Source: Corynebacterium sputi DSM 45148
GTDB lineage: Bacteria > Actinomycetota > Actinomycetes > Mycobacteriales > Mycobacteriaceae
NCBI RefSeq assembly: GCF_000427865.1
Contig: NZ_ATYV01000011.1
Coordinates: 1 to 64,000 of the forward strand
Reading direction: 5' to 3'
DNA length: 64,000 nt
Shown here: piece by piece, positions 25,830 to 33,978 of the stretch
How positions within the stretch are numbered: the first letter of the stretch is position 1
Layout: every line of letters starts with the position of its first letter
Position numbers and translations under genes: made by a program
Notes under the pieces: model-generated
The model's database searches: none
What the model saw: the letters and a program-made list of their open reading frames with translations, nothing else
What the model was told of the DNA's origin: nothing

Positions 25830-26405
25830 ATGAGACCCATTGTGTACACAGCGTTTATGTCCATTGATGGTGTTGTGGAAGGGCCCGGCGGAGAACCGGG
25901 CTACCGCAACTCTGGTTGGACGTTTCAGGACATCGAGTTCGTCCCCGAGGCGTACGAGATCAAGGGGCGGGAGCAGAACGAGGCCACCGCATTGATGCTG
26001 GGGCGGATCTCTTACGAGTCTTTCTTACAAGTCTGGCCATCCATGACGGATGAGTTCCCCGGCTACAACGCGATGCCGAAGTTCGTGGTGTCTTCCTCGC
26101 TTGGCGCGGCGGATCTGGTCGACAATTGGGGCGAGACGACCATCCTGCGAGACCTCGATGAGGTGCGTGAACTCCGGGAGGGCGATGGTGGCCCGATCAT
26201 CGTGCATGGCTCGGCAACGCTGGCGCGGAACCTTTCCGATGCAGGACTGATCGACCGGTACCACCTGCTCGTATTCCCCGTCGTGCTTGGAGCGGGCAAA
26301 AGCATGTGGAGCGACACCGACAAAGACAAGCAGCTCCTGGAACTGACCGAAAGCGAGAGATTCGCCAACGGAGTCCAGAAGCTGGTCTACAACGTGGTGC
26401 GGTGA
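25830..26405 (+). CDS. Dihydrofolate reductase-like (RibD C-terminal domain) protein
   Basis: A 191-residue protein with the RibD_C/DHFR fold: IVYTAFMSIDGVVEGPGGEPG at the N-terminus, ALMLGRISYESFLQVWP, KFVVSSSLG, PIIVHGSATLARNLSDAGLIDRYHLLVFPVVLGAGKSMW. Such stand-alone proteins bind NADPH and reduce unknown substrates; they are not the folate enzyme. ATG 25830 follows AGAGGAGG at seven bases. It converges on the small membrane-protein gene at 26407 with one base between. Confidence 0.85.
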   Translation: MRPIVYTAFMSIDGVVEGPGGEPGYRNSGWTFQDIEFVPEAYEIKGREQNEATALMLGRISYESFLQVWPSMTDEFPGYNAMPKFVVSSSLGAADLVDNWGETTILRDLDEVRELREGDGGPIIVHGSATLARNLSDAGLIDRYHLLVFPVVLGAGKSMWSDTDKDKQLLELTESERFANGVQKLVYNVVR

Positions 26406-26406
26406 G

Positions 26407-26619
26407 TTAATCGTTCGGTTGTGCCTTGGCTGAATTTCCCAAAGTCGAGTTTGCGATGTTGTAGGCCGCAATCGAGGCGACGATGGAAATTGTCAAACCC
26501 ACGGTCAGGTCATCAGACATCATCCTAGAAAATGCGTTCGCGAACATGAAGACAATGACGGCAATGGTCATGGGCGACATACTGGGGCTCTTCCGTAGGT
26601 CGCCATCGGCTGAAGTCAT
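26407..26619 (-). CDS. Small membrane protein at the end of the ABC-transporter operon
   Basis: A 70-residue protein with two hydrophobic segments (MTIAVIVFMFANAFSRMM and LTVGLTISIVASIAAYNIA). No family recognised. Its ATG overlaps the stop of the ABC permease by four bases (ATGA-type), which indicates translational coupling and supports that it is a real gene. It may be an accessory subunit of the transporter. Confidence 0.65.
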   Translation of the reverse strand: MTSADGDLRKSPSMSPMTIAVIVFMFANAFSRMMSDDLTVGLTISIVASIAAYNIANSTLGNSAKAQPND

Positions 26620-27794
26620 CGCTTAAATGCTTCCTTCCACGACACCGGCTTGCCGGTGCGCAGGACGTTGCGCGGATAGATAACCGAGGCTAGCCAGACC
26701 ACCAGTGCACTGGCGATAGCTAGCAGCGCCAACGCAATCATGGACTGTCCCACGGACATGTTGCCCGCGGCTACCTGCATCGGGGCAGTGGCGATTGAGA
26801 CCGGCGGGATCCAGCCGGCTGCGGTCATGAACGTGGAATCCAGTGCACTCCAGCCGAAAATCGGCACATAGAAAGTCGCGAAAGCGATGATGAGGACCGG
26901 CATCTGTACCGCGTTGAAGTCTTCCATCCTGCTGACCAAGGATGCCGCGGCTGCGTATAGAGCAGCGAAGAACAGATAGCCGAAGAGGAAGAATGGGACT
27001 GTCAGAGCTAATGCACTCCACGGTATTTCCACCCCGTCCGAGAGACTAGTGAAGGAGAATGCTCCTGCGCCTGCGCTGATGACAACGGTAAACATGATGA
27101 GACCGGCAGCGCCGGCGCCGAGTATCTTGCCAATCAACAAGTCGAGGGGACGCGCGGTCGCCAGGATGATCTCGACAACGCGTGAGGATTTTTCCTCGAT
27201 GACCGAGTACGCGACAGCGCCGCCGAACATCATGACTGCCATCATCAAAAGGGCCGCAGCGAAGATGGTCACGACGACCGCGAACATGTTCTCTTCCTCA
27301 AGCGACTCCTGATTCAGCAAGGCGCCAGCGGCGACCTGGTCCATCAGCGCCGGATCGACACCTTGTTCAGCCAAAGCCTCGGATTGCATCGCAGAGACAA
27401 GTGCCTGCTGAATCATGGGAGCAATCGTTGCAGACGGGGCGCCGGATTCAACGAGGGTCCACTGGCCGTCCTGGTCGCTGAGCAGAGCCGCGCTGACTTC
27501 TCCCTCTTCAACGAGGGACCGCGCCTGGTCATCGGTAGAGGCGTTAACGACCTCGATGACTTCGGGCAGCTGATCTGCGGCCGGGGAATCTGCAGTGAGC
27601 GGCTCCAAGAACGTGGCTTCTTCGACCACGGCAACCTGAGTGGCGGATTCATCGGAGTCCCGATTAATGAAGTAATCCGCGACGAAGATACCGCCGACGA
27701 CGAGAATCACCGAGATGATCATCGTGAGCAGGGATGACTTCTTGAGGAGGTTGGCGCGGAACTCGCGCCGGGTGATCAGAAACATGGGGGTCAT
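26616..27794 (-). CDS. ABC transporter permease (ABC-2 / NatB-like)
   Basis: A 392-residue ABC-2-type permease: one membrane segment near the N-terminus (LLTMIISVILVVGGIFVADYF), a ~150-residue extracytoplasmic domain, and five further segments from about residue 170. The block YSVIEEKSSRVVEIILATARPLDLLIGKILGAG is characteristic of NatB/YhaP-type exporters. Overlaps the ATPase gene by four bases and the following small gene by four bases. Substrate unknown; related systems export sodium, bacitracin-like peptides or lipids. Confidence 0.85.
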   Translation of the reverse strand: MTPMFLITRREFRANLLKKSSLLTMIISVILVVGGIFVADYFINRDSDESATQVAVVEEATFLEPLTADSPAADQLPEVIEVVNASTDDQARSLVEEGEVSAALLSDQDGQWTLVESGAPSATIAPMIQQALVSAMQSEALAEQGVDPALMDQVAAGALLNQESLEEENMFAVVVTIFAAALLMMAVMMFGGAVAYSVIEEKSSRVVEIILATARPLDLLIGKILGAGAAGLIMFTVVISAGAGAFSFTSLSDGVEIPWSALALTVPFFLFGYLFFAALYAAAASLVSRMEDFNAVQMPVLIIAFATFYVPIFGWSALDSTFMTAAGWIPPVSIATAPMQVAAGNMSVGQSMIALALLAIASALVVWLASVIYPRNVLRTGKPVSWKEAFKR

Positions 27795-28714
27795 GACTGC
27801 ACCACTTCCTGGTAGAGCTCGGTCAAGGGAACCGCAACGGGCGAGAACTCACGGACTGGGCCATAGTTCATCGCGTGCTGCAGAATGGCCTGTTCGGCCT
27901 CGAGGTTGATCGATCCGTCCGGGTTTTTGTGCATTGTCAGCACATCCCGGTTGCGGTGGTCGGATTCAACGGATTCCACACCGGGAAGGCCATTGGCCCA
28001 GCCCGCGGGCGCGTCCGGACAATCGACTCGCAGCAAGCGAGGGCCGCCAGACTGGAGCTTCTCGACGGTCCCTTCCACCAGCATCTTTCCGTCTCGCATG
28101 ATTCCGATTCGGTCGCAGAGCCGCTCCACCAGATCAAGCTGGTGGGACGAGAAGATCACGGGCACGCCTTGGTCGGCGCGCTCTCGGAGGACCCCGGACA
28201 TCACGCGGACGGCCACGGGGTCGAGGCCGGAGAACGGCTCATCCAGGACCAGCAGCACTGGATCGTGCACCAGCGCTGCAGCCAACTGCACGCGCTGCTG
28301 GTTGCCGAGGGAGAGTGCCTCCAGCGGATCATTGATGCGGTCAGACAGTCCGAGAGTCTCCAGGAGCTTCTCGCTGTTGGCCTTCGCGGTCTCTTTGTCG
28401 AGTCCGTGCAGCCGTGCGAAGTAGATGAGCTGGTCGCCGATCTTGTCCTTTGGGTACAGCCCGCGTTCTTCGGGCATGTAGCCGACGGTGCGGCGAGTGG
28501 CGTCGTCCATTGGCTTGTCGCCGAGGCGGACTTCACCACCATCGGAGGCGAGAACTCCCAGCGCGATGCGCATGGTGGTGGTCTTGCCAGCACCATTGGC
28601 GCCGACGAAGCCGTAGATTTCGCCCGGTTGCACGGTGAGCGTCATGTCCTGAAGGACTCTGCGTTCCCCGTAGGACTTCTCCAGGCCGTCGATGACGAAC
28701 TTGTGGCCGGTCAT
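27791..28714 (-). CDS. ABC transporter ATP-binding protein (NatA-like)
   Basis: A 307-residue ATPase. Walker A GFVGANGAGKTTTMRIALG, Q-loop MPEERGLYPKDKIG, signature LSLGNQQRVQLAAAL (variant of LSGGQ), Walker B VLLVLDEPFSGLDPVAV and the H-loop IIFSSHQLDLVE-like VIFSSHQLDLVERL. A 75-residue C-terminal domain follows, as in exporter ATPases of the NatA/YhaQ type. Pairs with the permease at 26616. The upstream spacing to the membrane protein gene at 28773 is 58 bp with a weak RBS. Confidence 0.9.
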   Translation of the reverse strand: MTGHKFVIDGLEKSYGERRVLQDMTLTVQPGEIYGFVGANGAGKTTTMRIALGVLASDGGEVRLGDKPMDDATRRTVGYMPEERGLYPKDKIGDQLIYFARLHGLDKETAKANSEKLLETLGLSDRINDPLEALSLGNQQRVQLAAALVHDPVLLVLDEPFSGLDPVAVRVMSGVLRERADQGVPVIFSSHQLDLVERLCDRIGIMRDGKMLVEGTVEKLQSGGPRLLRVDCPDAPAGWANGLPGVESVESDHRNRDVLTMHKNPDGSINLEAEQAILQHAMNYGPVREFSPVAVPLTELYQEVVQS

Positions 28715-28772
28715 GTCGGTATCCGTTCTGTAGTAGATGGTCTGGTGGAAAGTAGGTGGTCAGGCAGTGGTG

Positions 28773-29321
28773 TCAGTCATCCGGCATCGTCCACGCGATC
28801 ACGAGTGACGGAAAACTAATCAGCACGAGGTAGATCCCTAGGCCGAACATGCCGACGCTATATGGGACAAACCTTGCCCAGTCCGGCTGGGCAGCCATGA
28901 GCCAGGTCCCTCCGAAAATCAGGCCAAGGACTGATAGGAGTCCGACCCAAGTAAAAGCCCGGTACGCGAGACTGCGCAGGCTCTCCATGCGGGCGCGTTC
29001 GTATTCGTCGAGAAGCGAGGCAGGTGCGCTGTCTACTGCATCGATGGTGATGTTGAGACAGGTCCACAACAGGACCAGAGCGACAGTGGCGACGAGCCAC
29101 GGGGCCCCGAGCCACAGTGTTCCGTCACCGATCAGCGCGACAAAGATGAGTGCCGCGAACACCGGGAAAAGCGCGAACAAAATCACCAAAGCCACGACGA
29201 GCTTGCGGCGCGTTCTCTGATTGCGCCACTTAGGCAGCATGGACTGGATCTGCTCGATCTGTTTCAAGTGTTTGCGCTCCCGCCGGGCCTGCCAGCGGTC
29301 GAGCATGTCGGTGGTACTCAT
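28773..29321 (-). CDS. Four-helix membrane protein, unknown function
   Basis: A 182-residue protein: a highly basic N-terminal ~45 residues (RWQARRERKHLKQIEQIQ), then membrane segments at about 43-62, 67-88, 119-140 and 150-175 with a loop containing SAPASLLDEYERARMESLRSLAYR. No known family. Its start overlaps the XRE regulator stop by four bases, so it is coupled to the regulator and read with the ABC genes downstream. A likely sensor or accessory protein of the transporter, by position only. Confidence 0.7.
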   Translation of the reverse strand: MSTTDMLDRWQARRERKHLKQIEQIQSMLPKWRNQRTRRKLVVALVILFALFPVFAALIFVALIGDGTLWLGAPWLVATVALVLLWTCLNITIDAVDSAPASLLDEYERARMESLRSLAYRAFTWVGLLSVLGLIFGGTWLMAAQPDWARFVPYSVGMFGLGIYLVLISFPSLVIAWTMPDD

Positions 29322-29587
29322 GGCTGATCCTTCCGGTACAGCGCGGCGGACATCGGAGTGAACTCGGTACGGGAGAACACTGCCTCAACCGGTACATCGA
29401 AGACTTCGCAGATGCGGAAAGCGAGGTCGAGGCTGGGGTAGTGGTCGCCGCGTTCGAGTGCCCCGATTGTCTGTCGGTTCACTGACACGTGCTCCGCGAG
29501 CTGAGCGCGACTGAGCCCACGCTCCGCGCGCAGCACGCTGATTCGATTGTGGATGGGCCGCTCTGGCCCCCGTTTTACTGGGCTCAT
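29318..29587 (-). CDS. XRE-family transcriptional regulator
   Basis: An 89-residue protein consisting of one Cro/CI helix-turn-helix: RISVLRAERGLSRAQLAEHV, SVNRQTIGALERGDHYPSLD, LAFRICEVFDVPVEAVFS. This short type (like YozG/SinR-related) commonly controls an adjacent transporter. ATG 29587 is chosen since a full promoter leads straight into it: TTGACA (29623-29618), 17-bp spacer and AACACT (29600-29595), seven bases before the start. A perfect inverted repeat overlaps this -10, consistent with autorepression of the five-gene operon. Confidence 0.88.
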   Translation of the reverse strand: MSPVKRGPERPIHNRISVLRAERGLSRAQLAEHVSVNRQTIGALERGDHYPSLDLAFRICEVFDVPVEAVFSRTEFTPMSAALYRKDQP

Positions 29588-29594
29588 GAAACCA

Positions 29595-29623
29595 AGTGTT
29601 GTGAAAACACAACATGATGTCAA
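29595..29623 (-). promoter_or_regulatory. Promoter and operator of the XRE/ABC operon
   Basis: On the minus strand TTGACA (29623-29618), 17 bp, AACACT (29600-29595). The plus-strand inverted repeat TGTTGTG-AAAA-CACAACA (29597-29614) covers the -10 and spacer. Confidence 0.65.
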
Positions 29624-29676
29624 GTAGTTCGATACCTTGTTGCGACCTAGATCACATTCAACGCACACTGTTAGCT

Positions 29677-30516
29677 ATGACGAACAATTCCCCGAAAATC
29701 ACACTCAATGACGGATACGAGATCCCGCAGATTGGACTCGGGACGTACAAAATGGACGAAGCCACCGCTCGTAGGTGTGTCCGCGAAGCCATCGACTTGG
29801 GATACCGCCACATCGACACTGCTGCGTTCTATAAGAACGAACGTGGAGTCGGTCAGGCGATCAAGGAAGCGATCAAGGATGGCGTCGTCGAGCGTGAAGA
29901 CCTGTACGTGACCACCAAAATCTGGCACAACTATCACGGGGAAGAGCTCGCCCGTGGCGGCGCGACCGCATCGCTGGAGAGGCTCGACATCGGTTACGTT
30001 GACCTGTTTTTGGTGCACTGGCCGGTTCCGTCGCTGGGAAAGTTCGTGGAAACCTTCGAGGTATTGAAGGAGCTCCGCTCTGAGGGGGCGACTAACTCCG
30101 TGGGAGTGGCGAATTTTTACCCGGAGGTGCTCGATGCGCTTCCGGGCAGTTTGCCTGCGCTCAATCAGATCGAGTCTCATCCGCAGTACCCCAACAATGA
30201 CCAGATCGCCGATGACAATGCGCGTGGGATTGCCACCGCCGCGTGGGCACCGTTGGGTCGGGGCCAGTTGTTTGAGGACGACGTCGTGAAGCGGGTCGCA
30301 GAAGAGGCTGGCGGCACTCCGGCCCAGGTCGTGCTGCGCTGGCAGATGCAGCGTGGCCTCGTGGTCATTCCGAAGTCGGAGTCAAAGGAGCGAATGGCGG
30401 AAAATCTCGGCGCGGCTGACATTGTTCTTGATGATTCTCAGATGGCAGCGATCGACGGTCTGGCTGACGGCTCAGCGCAGATCGGGGGCGACCCTCGTCA
30501 TTTCGGTGAGGAATGA
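29677..30516 (+). CDS. Aldo/keto reductase (2,5-diketogluconate reductase-like)
   Basis: A 279-residue (alpha/beta)8-barrel oxidoreductase. Catalytic tetrad is complete: Asp and Tyr in YRHIDTAAFYKNERGVG, Lys in LYVTTKIWH, His in DLFLVHWP. The NADPH site shows VIPKSESKERMAENLGA near the C-terminus. Substrate unknown. ATG 29677 is preferred over an upstream in-frame ATG at 29614, which lies inside the operator of the divergent operon. A paralogue is at 35253. Confidence 0.9.
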   Translation: MTNNSPKITLNDGYEIPQIGLGTYKMDEATARRCVREAIDLGYRHIDTAAFYKNERGVGQAIKEAIKDGVVEREDLYVTTKIWHNYHGEELARGGATASLERLDIGYVDLFLVHWPVPSLGKFVETFEVLKELRSEGATNSVGVANFYPEVLDALPGSLPALNQIESHPQYPNNDQIADDNARGIATAAWAPLGRGQLFEDDVVKRVAEEAGGTPAQVVLRWQMQRGLVVIPKSESKERMAENLGAADIVLDDSQMAAIDGLADGSAQIGGDPRHFGEE

Positions 30517-30552
30517 CCCCTGTCAGGCTCTCCGGCCGGTAGTTTTATAGCT

Positions 30553-31308
30553 ATGACTTTTCCTGAGCAGACCTCCGAGGTTCTGGTGGCGATTGACGGT
30601 CCGGTCATCGTCATCACCATCAACCGGGACCACAAGCGCAACTCGTTGACCCCCACCGTGTGTGACGCGATTGCGACCGCCGTTGAAGATGCTCCGGAGC
30701 GGGCTGAGGCGCGGACCATCATCATCCGTGGTGAGGGCCGCGCCTTCTGTGCGGGCGCGGACCTAGGTGGTGCCCATAATGCGGAGTTCCACGGTCAGCT
30801 CGAGCGGATGCTTAGGGCGATGCAGGACTGCCCGTTGATCATCATCGCCGATGTGCAGGGGCCGGCGGTCGGTGCGGGAATGCAGTTGTCGATGGCCGCG
30901 GACTTGAGAGTCGTCGGGCAGAACGGTTGGTTCCAGGTGCCGCCGGTGAAGCTGGGTATTGCCGTGGATCCATGGACTGTGCGCCGTGCGCGCGTGCTGC
31001 TCGGTGGCGCCCGCGCCCGCACTATTCTGCTTGGCGCAGAGCGAATGGAGCTTGTCGACGCCGTCGCTTGCGGATTCGCATCCTATGTAGGGGAGTCAGC
31101 TCTCGCTGACGAGGTTGCTCACCGAATTGCGCAGTACGCGCCCCTTAGCTTGAAGTTCCACAAGATGATCCTCAACGACGATGAGACGCATATTGATCCG
31201 ACGTTGGAGCAGAAGGCGTTGTACGAGCAAGTCTGGGCATCCGAGGACGCAGTGGAGGCTGCAGTTGCGCGCTCGGAGCGTCGAGAGCCGAGGTTTCGGG
31301 GTCTCTAA
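30553..31308 (+). CDS. Enoyl-CoA hydratase/isomerase family protein (EchA6-like)
   Basis: A 251-residue crotonase. Oxyanion-hole motifs GRAFCAGADLGG and QGPAVGAGMQLSMAADLRVVG are intact. The typical catalytic Glu in the region after VPPVKLGIAVDPWTVRRA is not evident, as in the mycobacterial EchA6 group, which binds rather than hydrates acyl-CoA. From memory echA6 neighbours accD3 in M. tuberculosis, matching the presence of accDA 7 kb upstream here. It starts at ATG 30553, 36 bp after the aldo/keto reductase. Confidence 0.85.
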   Translation: MTFPEQTSEVLVAIDGPVIVITINRDHKRNSLTPTVCDAIATAVEDAPERAEARTIIIRGEGRAFCAGADLGGAHNAEFHGQLERMLRAMQDCPLIIIADVQGPAVGAGMQLSMAADLRVVGQNGWFQVPPVKLGIAVDPWTVRRARVLLGGARARTILLGAERMELVDAVACGFASYVGESALADEVAHRIAQYAPLSLKFHKMILNDDETHIDPTLEQKALYEQVWASEDAVEAAVARSERREPRFRGL

Positions 31309-31766
31309 GTCTCGTGCGCGGGGGTGCGCAAGGCGGCACGATCGCGGTGGAGGCACTCCATGCCTGACTTTCGCGCGAGAGGGCGTGGACCCGAGTTTGC
31401 GTCCCTTCTGAGTAGGACCTGAGAAATTACATGAATTTATAAGCGTCTGGCGGTCTCGAATCGCGCACTGTCGGACGTTTTTGGGCAATTCGGAAGTTTT
31501 CGGGGGTAGCAGTGGTCGCTTGGGGGTAACTGCGATAAGGGGAGGTTTTGCAGGTCAGCGGATGGAGTGGGGGTAACGGGGTTACCTTAGAGAGAGCTGT
31601 GGGGGTTATCTGTTTCAGCCGTGAGTGTGGTGCAGGTAACTTTGGAGCCACACATAAGCCGCAGGTCCGCAGTGAAACGTGTTCCGAGTGGGGCGCGTGT
31701 TCATTCGCTGGCGCGGTACGTGAGACCAAATGTAGGTTCCGCTAACCAACCTGGAGGGGAACACAA
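31309..31766. other. 458-bp region upstream of mctBC with three RamA-like motifs
   Basis: No gene supported. The 3' half carries three exact copies of TGGGGGT (31521-31527, 31568-31574, 31600-31606) and a GGTAAC/GTTACC inverted repeat near 31572-31586. I see nothing certain in 31309-31500. Confidence 0.6.
31521..31606 (+). promoter_or_regulatory. Three RamA-type boxes upstream of mctBC
   Basis: TGGGGGT at 31521-31527, 31568-31574 and 31600-31606; the complement ACCCCCA fits the published RamA motif class AC4-5A/G/T. The first two copies extend to TGGGGGTAAC. RamA activates mctC in C. glutamicum, as I recall, so these are plausible activator sites. Confidence 0.5.
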
Positions 31767-32141
31767 GTGACCGCACAAAATCCGCCGGGAACCCGGCACA
31801 AACCAACTGGCGCTGAATATCGCTACGTGCAGGGGACCGAACAGTTCCAGAAGCTGCGTAAGACTTTCCGAAGCTTCACCATCCCGCTGACGATTGCAGG
31901 ACTGCTTTGGTACCTGTTGTTCGTCCTTCTGGCCACCTTTGCGCCGGACTTCATGGCGACCCGCATTGCGGTTGTCTACAACGTCGGAATCCTGATGGGA
32001 ATCCTGCAGTTCGTTACGACCTTCTTGGTGACCTGGCTGTACATCCAGTTCGCCAACAAGAAGCTTGAGCCGATGCAGTCCGCCATCCGCGAGGAAATGG
32101 AATCCGGGCAGATCGCTCAGAAGCTCAAGGAGGGCAAGTAA
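31767..32141 (+). CDS. mctB: DUF485 membrane protein MctB, partner of MctC
   Basis: A 124-residue DUF485 protein with two membrane segments (TIAGLLWYLLFVLLATFAPDF and MGILQFVTTFLVTWLYIQFAN). The signature LRKTFRSFTIPLTIAGLLWY is typical of small proteins encoded before sodium:solute symporters such as ActP/MctC. Start GTG 31767 follows GGAGGGG at eight bases. The mctC gene begins three bases after its stop region, so they form an operon. Confidence 0.88.
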   Translation: MTAQNPPGTRHKPTGAEYRYVQGTEQFQKLRKTFRSFTIPLTIAGLLWYLLFVLLATFAPDFMATRIAVVYNVGILMGILQFVTTFLVTWLYIQFANKKLEPMQSAIREEMESGQIAQKLKEGK

Positions 32142-32144
32142 CCC

Positions 32145-33803
32145 ATGAATAACGTCCTCACTTTCGCCCAGGAAGAGGCGGCTACCGGAAATCCGGTACT
32201 GAACATCGTGGTCTTCGTGGCGTTCATCGCCATCACGATGTACGTCGTCACTCGTGTGTCCAACTCGGGCACCAAGAGCTCCTCGGATGAGTTTTACACC
32301 GGTGGCGCATCCTTCTCCGGAACCCAGAACGGCCTCGCCATCGCAGGTGACTACCTGTCGGCAGCCTCCTTCCTCGGTATCGTCGGCGCGATTGCGCTGA
32401 ATGGTTACGATGGATTCCTTTACTCCATCGGCTTCTTCGTGGCATGGCTGATCGCCCTGCTGCTGGTCGCTGAGCCGCTGCGTAACGTCGGTCAGTTCAC
32501 CATGGCTGACGTGCTGGCTTTCCGCCTGAAGCAGCGTCCGGTTCGTACCGCGGCGTCGATCACCACCCTCGCGGTGACGATCTTCTACCTGGTCGCTCAG
32601 ATGGCAGGTGCCGGCTCGCTGGTCGCAGTTCTGCTTAACATCACGAACACCGGCGCACAGGCCGGCGTCGTTGCCATCGTCGGTGCCGTCATGATCGCCT
32701 ACGTCCTCGTCGGCGGCATGAAGGGCACCACCTACGTCCAGATGATCAAGGCCGTCCTCTTGGTCAGTGGTGTGATCATCATGACCGTCCTGGTGTTCAT
32801 CAAGCTCAAGGCTGACTTCGACACCCTCTCCTTCGTTGGACTCGTCGAGGCCGCTAACGAGAGTCACCTCGCGGATGGTCTGGCCAACGCTGGTGAAGAC
32901 ATGGGTATGGCTGGCCACCAGTACGGTGCCACCCTGACGTCCAAGCTGGACTTCATCTCGCTCGGTATCGCCATCGTCCTCGGTGTTGCTGGCCTGCCGC
33001 ACGTGCTCATGCGCTTCTACACGGTCCCGACCGCACAGGAAGCGCGCAAGTCCGTGACCTGGGCAATCGTCCTGATCGGTGCTTTCTACCTGATGACCCT
33101 GATTCTCGGCTATGGCGCAGCAGCGCTGGTCGGTCCGGAGCGCATCACCGGAGCGCCGGGCGGAACGAACTCCGCAGTGCCGCTGCTGGCACTTGAGGTT
33201 GGTGGCAACATCTTCATGGCACTGATCTCCGCCGTGGCATTCGCCACCGTCCTCGCCGTCGTTGCCGGTCTGGCCATCGCGGCCTCCGCATCTGTCGGCC
33301 AGGACATCTACCAGGCAGTCATCAAGAAGGGCACCGCGACGGAGGAGCAGCAGGTCCGCGTCTCCCGTATCACCGTGGTTGTCCTGGGCATCATCTCCAT
33401 CATCTTGGGCATCCTGGCCATGAGCCAGAACGTCGCCTTCCTGGTCGCCCTGGCCTTCGCCGTGGCAGCCTCTGCGAACGTTCCGACGATTCTGTTCTCC
33501 CTCTTCTGGAAGCGCTTCAACACCGCAGGTGCCCTGGGCTCCATGTACACCGGTGTGATCTCCGCCCTGGTGCTCATCACGTTCTCTCCGACCGTTTCCG
33601 GTCGCGAGACCTCGATGATCGCCGGCGCAGACTTCGCGATCTTCCCGCTGGCGAACCCGGGCTTGGTCTCCATCCCGCTGGCAGTTCTCGCCGGTATTAT
33701 CTGCACCTTCCTGGGCAAGCCCGACAACCTGGACGACCTCCAGGCCGAGATGGAAGTTCGTTCCCTCTCCGGCGTCGGCACCGAGGCAGCCGTCGATCAC
33801 TAG
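32145..33803 (+). CDS. mctC: Monocarboxylate permease MctC (sodium:solute symporter family)
   Basis: A 552-residue SSS-family transporter with about 13 membrane segments, starting with an outside-facing N-terminus. Family motifs: DEFYTGGASFSGTQNGLAIAGDYLSAASFLG, GFLYSIGFFVAWLIALLLVAEPLRN, FTMADVLAFRL, GLPHVLMRFYTVPTAQEARKS. It matches the C. glutamicum uptake system for pyruvate, acetate and propionate. Paired with mctB, upstream of gcvT but separated from it by a strong terminator. Confidence 0.92.
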   Translation: MNNVLTFAQEEAATGNPVLNIVVFVAFIAITMYVVTRVSNSGTKSSSDEFYTGGASFSGTQNGLAIAGDYLSAASFLGIVGAIALNGYDGFLYSIGFFVAWLIALLLVAEPLRNVGQFTMADVLAFRLKQRPVRTAASITTLAVTIFYLVAQMAGAGSLVAVLLNITNTGAQAGVVAIVGAVMIAYVLVGGMKGTTYVQMIKAVLLVSGVIIMTVLVFIKLKADFDTLSFVGLVEAANESHLADGLANAGEDMGMAGHQYGATLTSKLDFISLGIAIVLGVAGLPHVLMRFYTVPTAQEARKSVTWAIVLIGAFYLMTLILGYGAAALVGPERITGAPGGTNSAVPLLALEVGGNIFMALISAVAFATVLAVVAGLAIAASASVGQDIYQAVIKKGTATEEQQVRVSRITVVVLGIISIILGILAMSQNVAFLVALAFAVAASANVPTILFSLFWKRFNTAGALGSMYTGVISALVLITFSPTVSGRETSMIAGADFAIFPLANPGLVSIPLAVLAGIICTFLGKPDNLDDLQAEMEVRSLSGVGTEAAVDH

Positions 33804-33837
33804 ATCGGCTCCCCGACACGCCTGACATTCGTGTGCA

Positions 33838-33888
33838 CCGCACCCCGCCAACACCCGTTACACCGGGCTGCTGGCGGGGTGCGGTTTG
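33838..33888 (+). terminator. Terminator of mctBC
   Basis: CCGCACCCCGCCA (33838-33850) pairs with TGGCGGGGTGCGG (33872-33884), followed by TTTGTC. Confidence 0.85.
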
Positions 33889-33978
33889 TCGTCAGGCGAT
33901 AGAGTAGATGAGAAAACAGCGTACGCATGCGGAAACCTGCACCCCGGGGTCCGTGAATTATCCAGGAGGCAACCCGAC

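Noticed and set aside
31701..33854. 717-codon frame antisense to mctBC
   Set aside because: Runs exactly opposite a well-recognised transporter operon, with composition typical of a shadow frame.
33902..33911. GAGTAGATGA in the gcvT leader, similar to the start of a tetrahydrofolate riboswitch
   Set aside because: Only ten bases match from memory; the 3' half does not close the P1 stem, and such riboswitches are mainly from Firmicutes.
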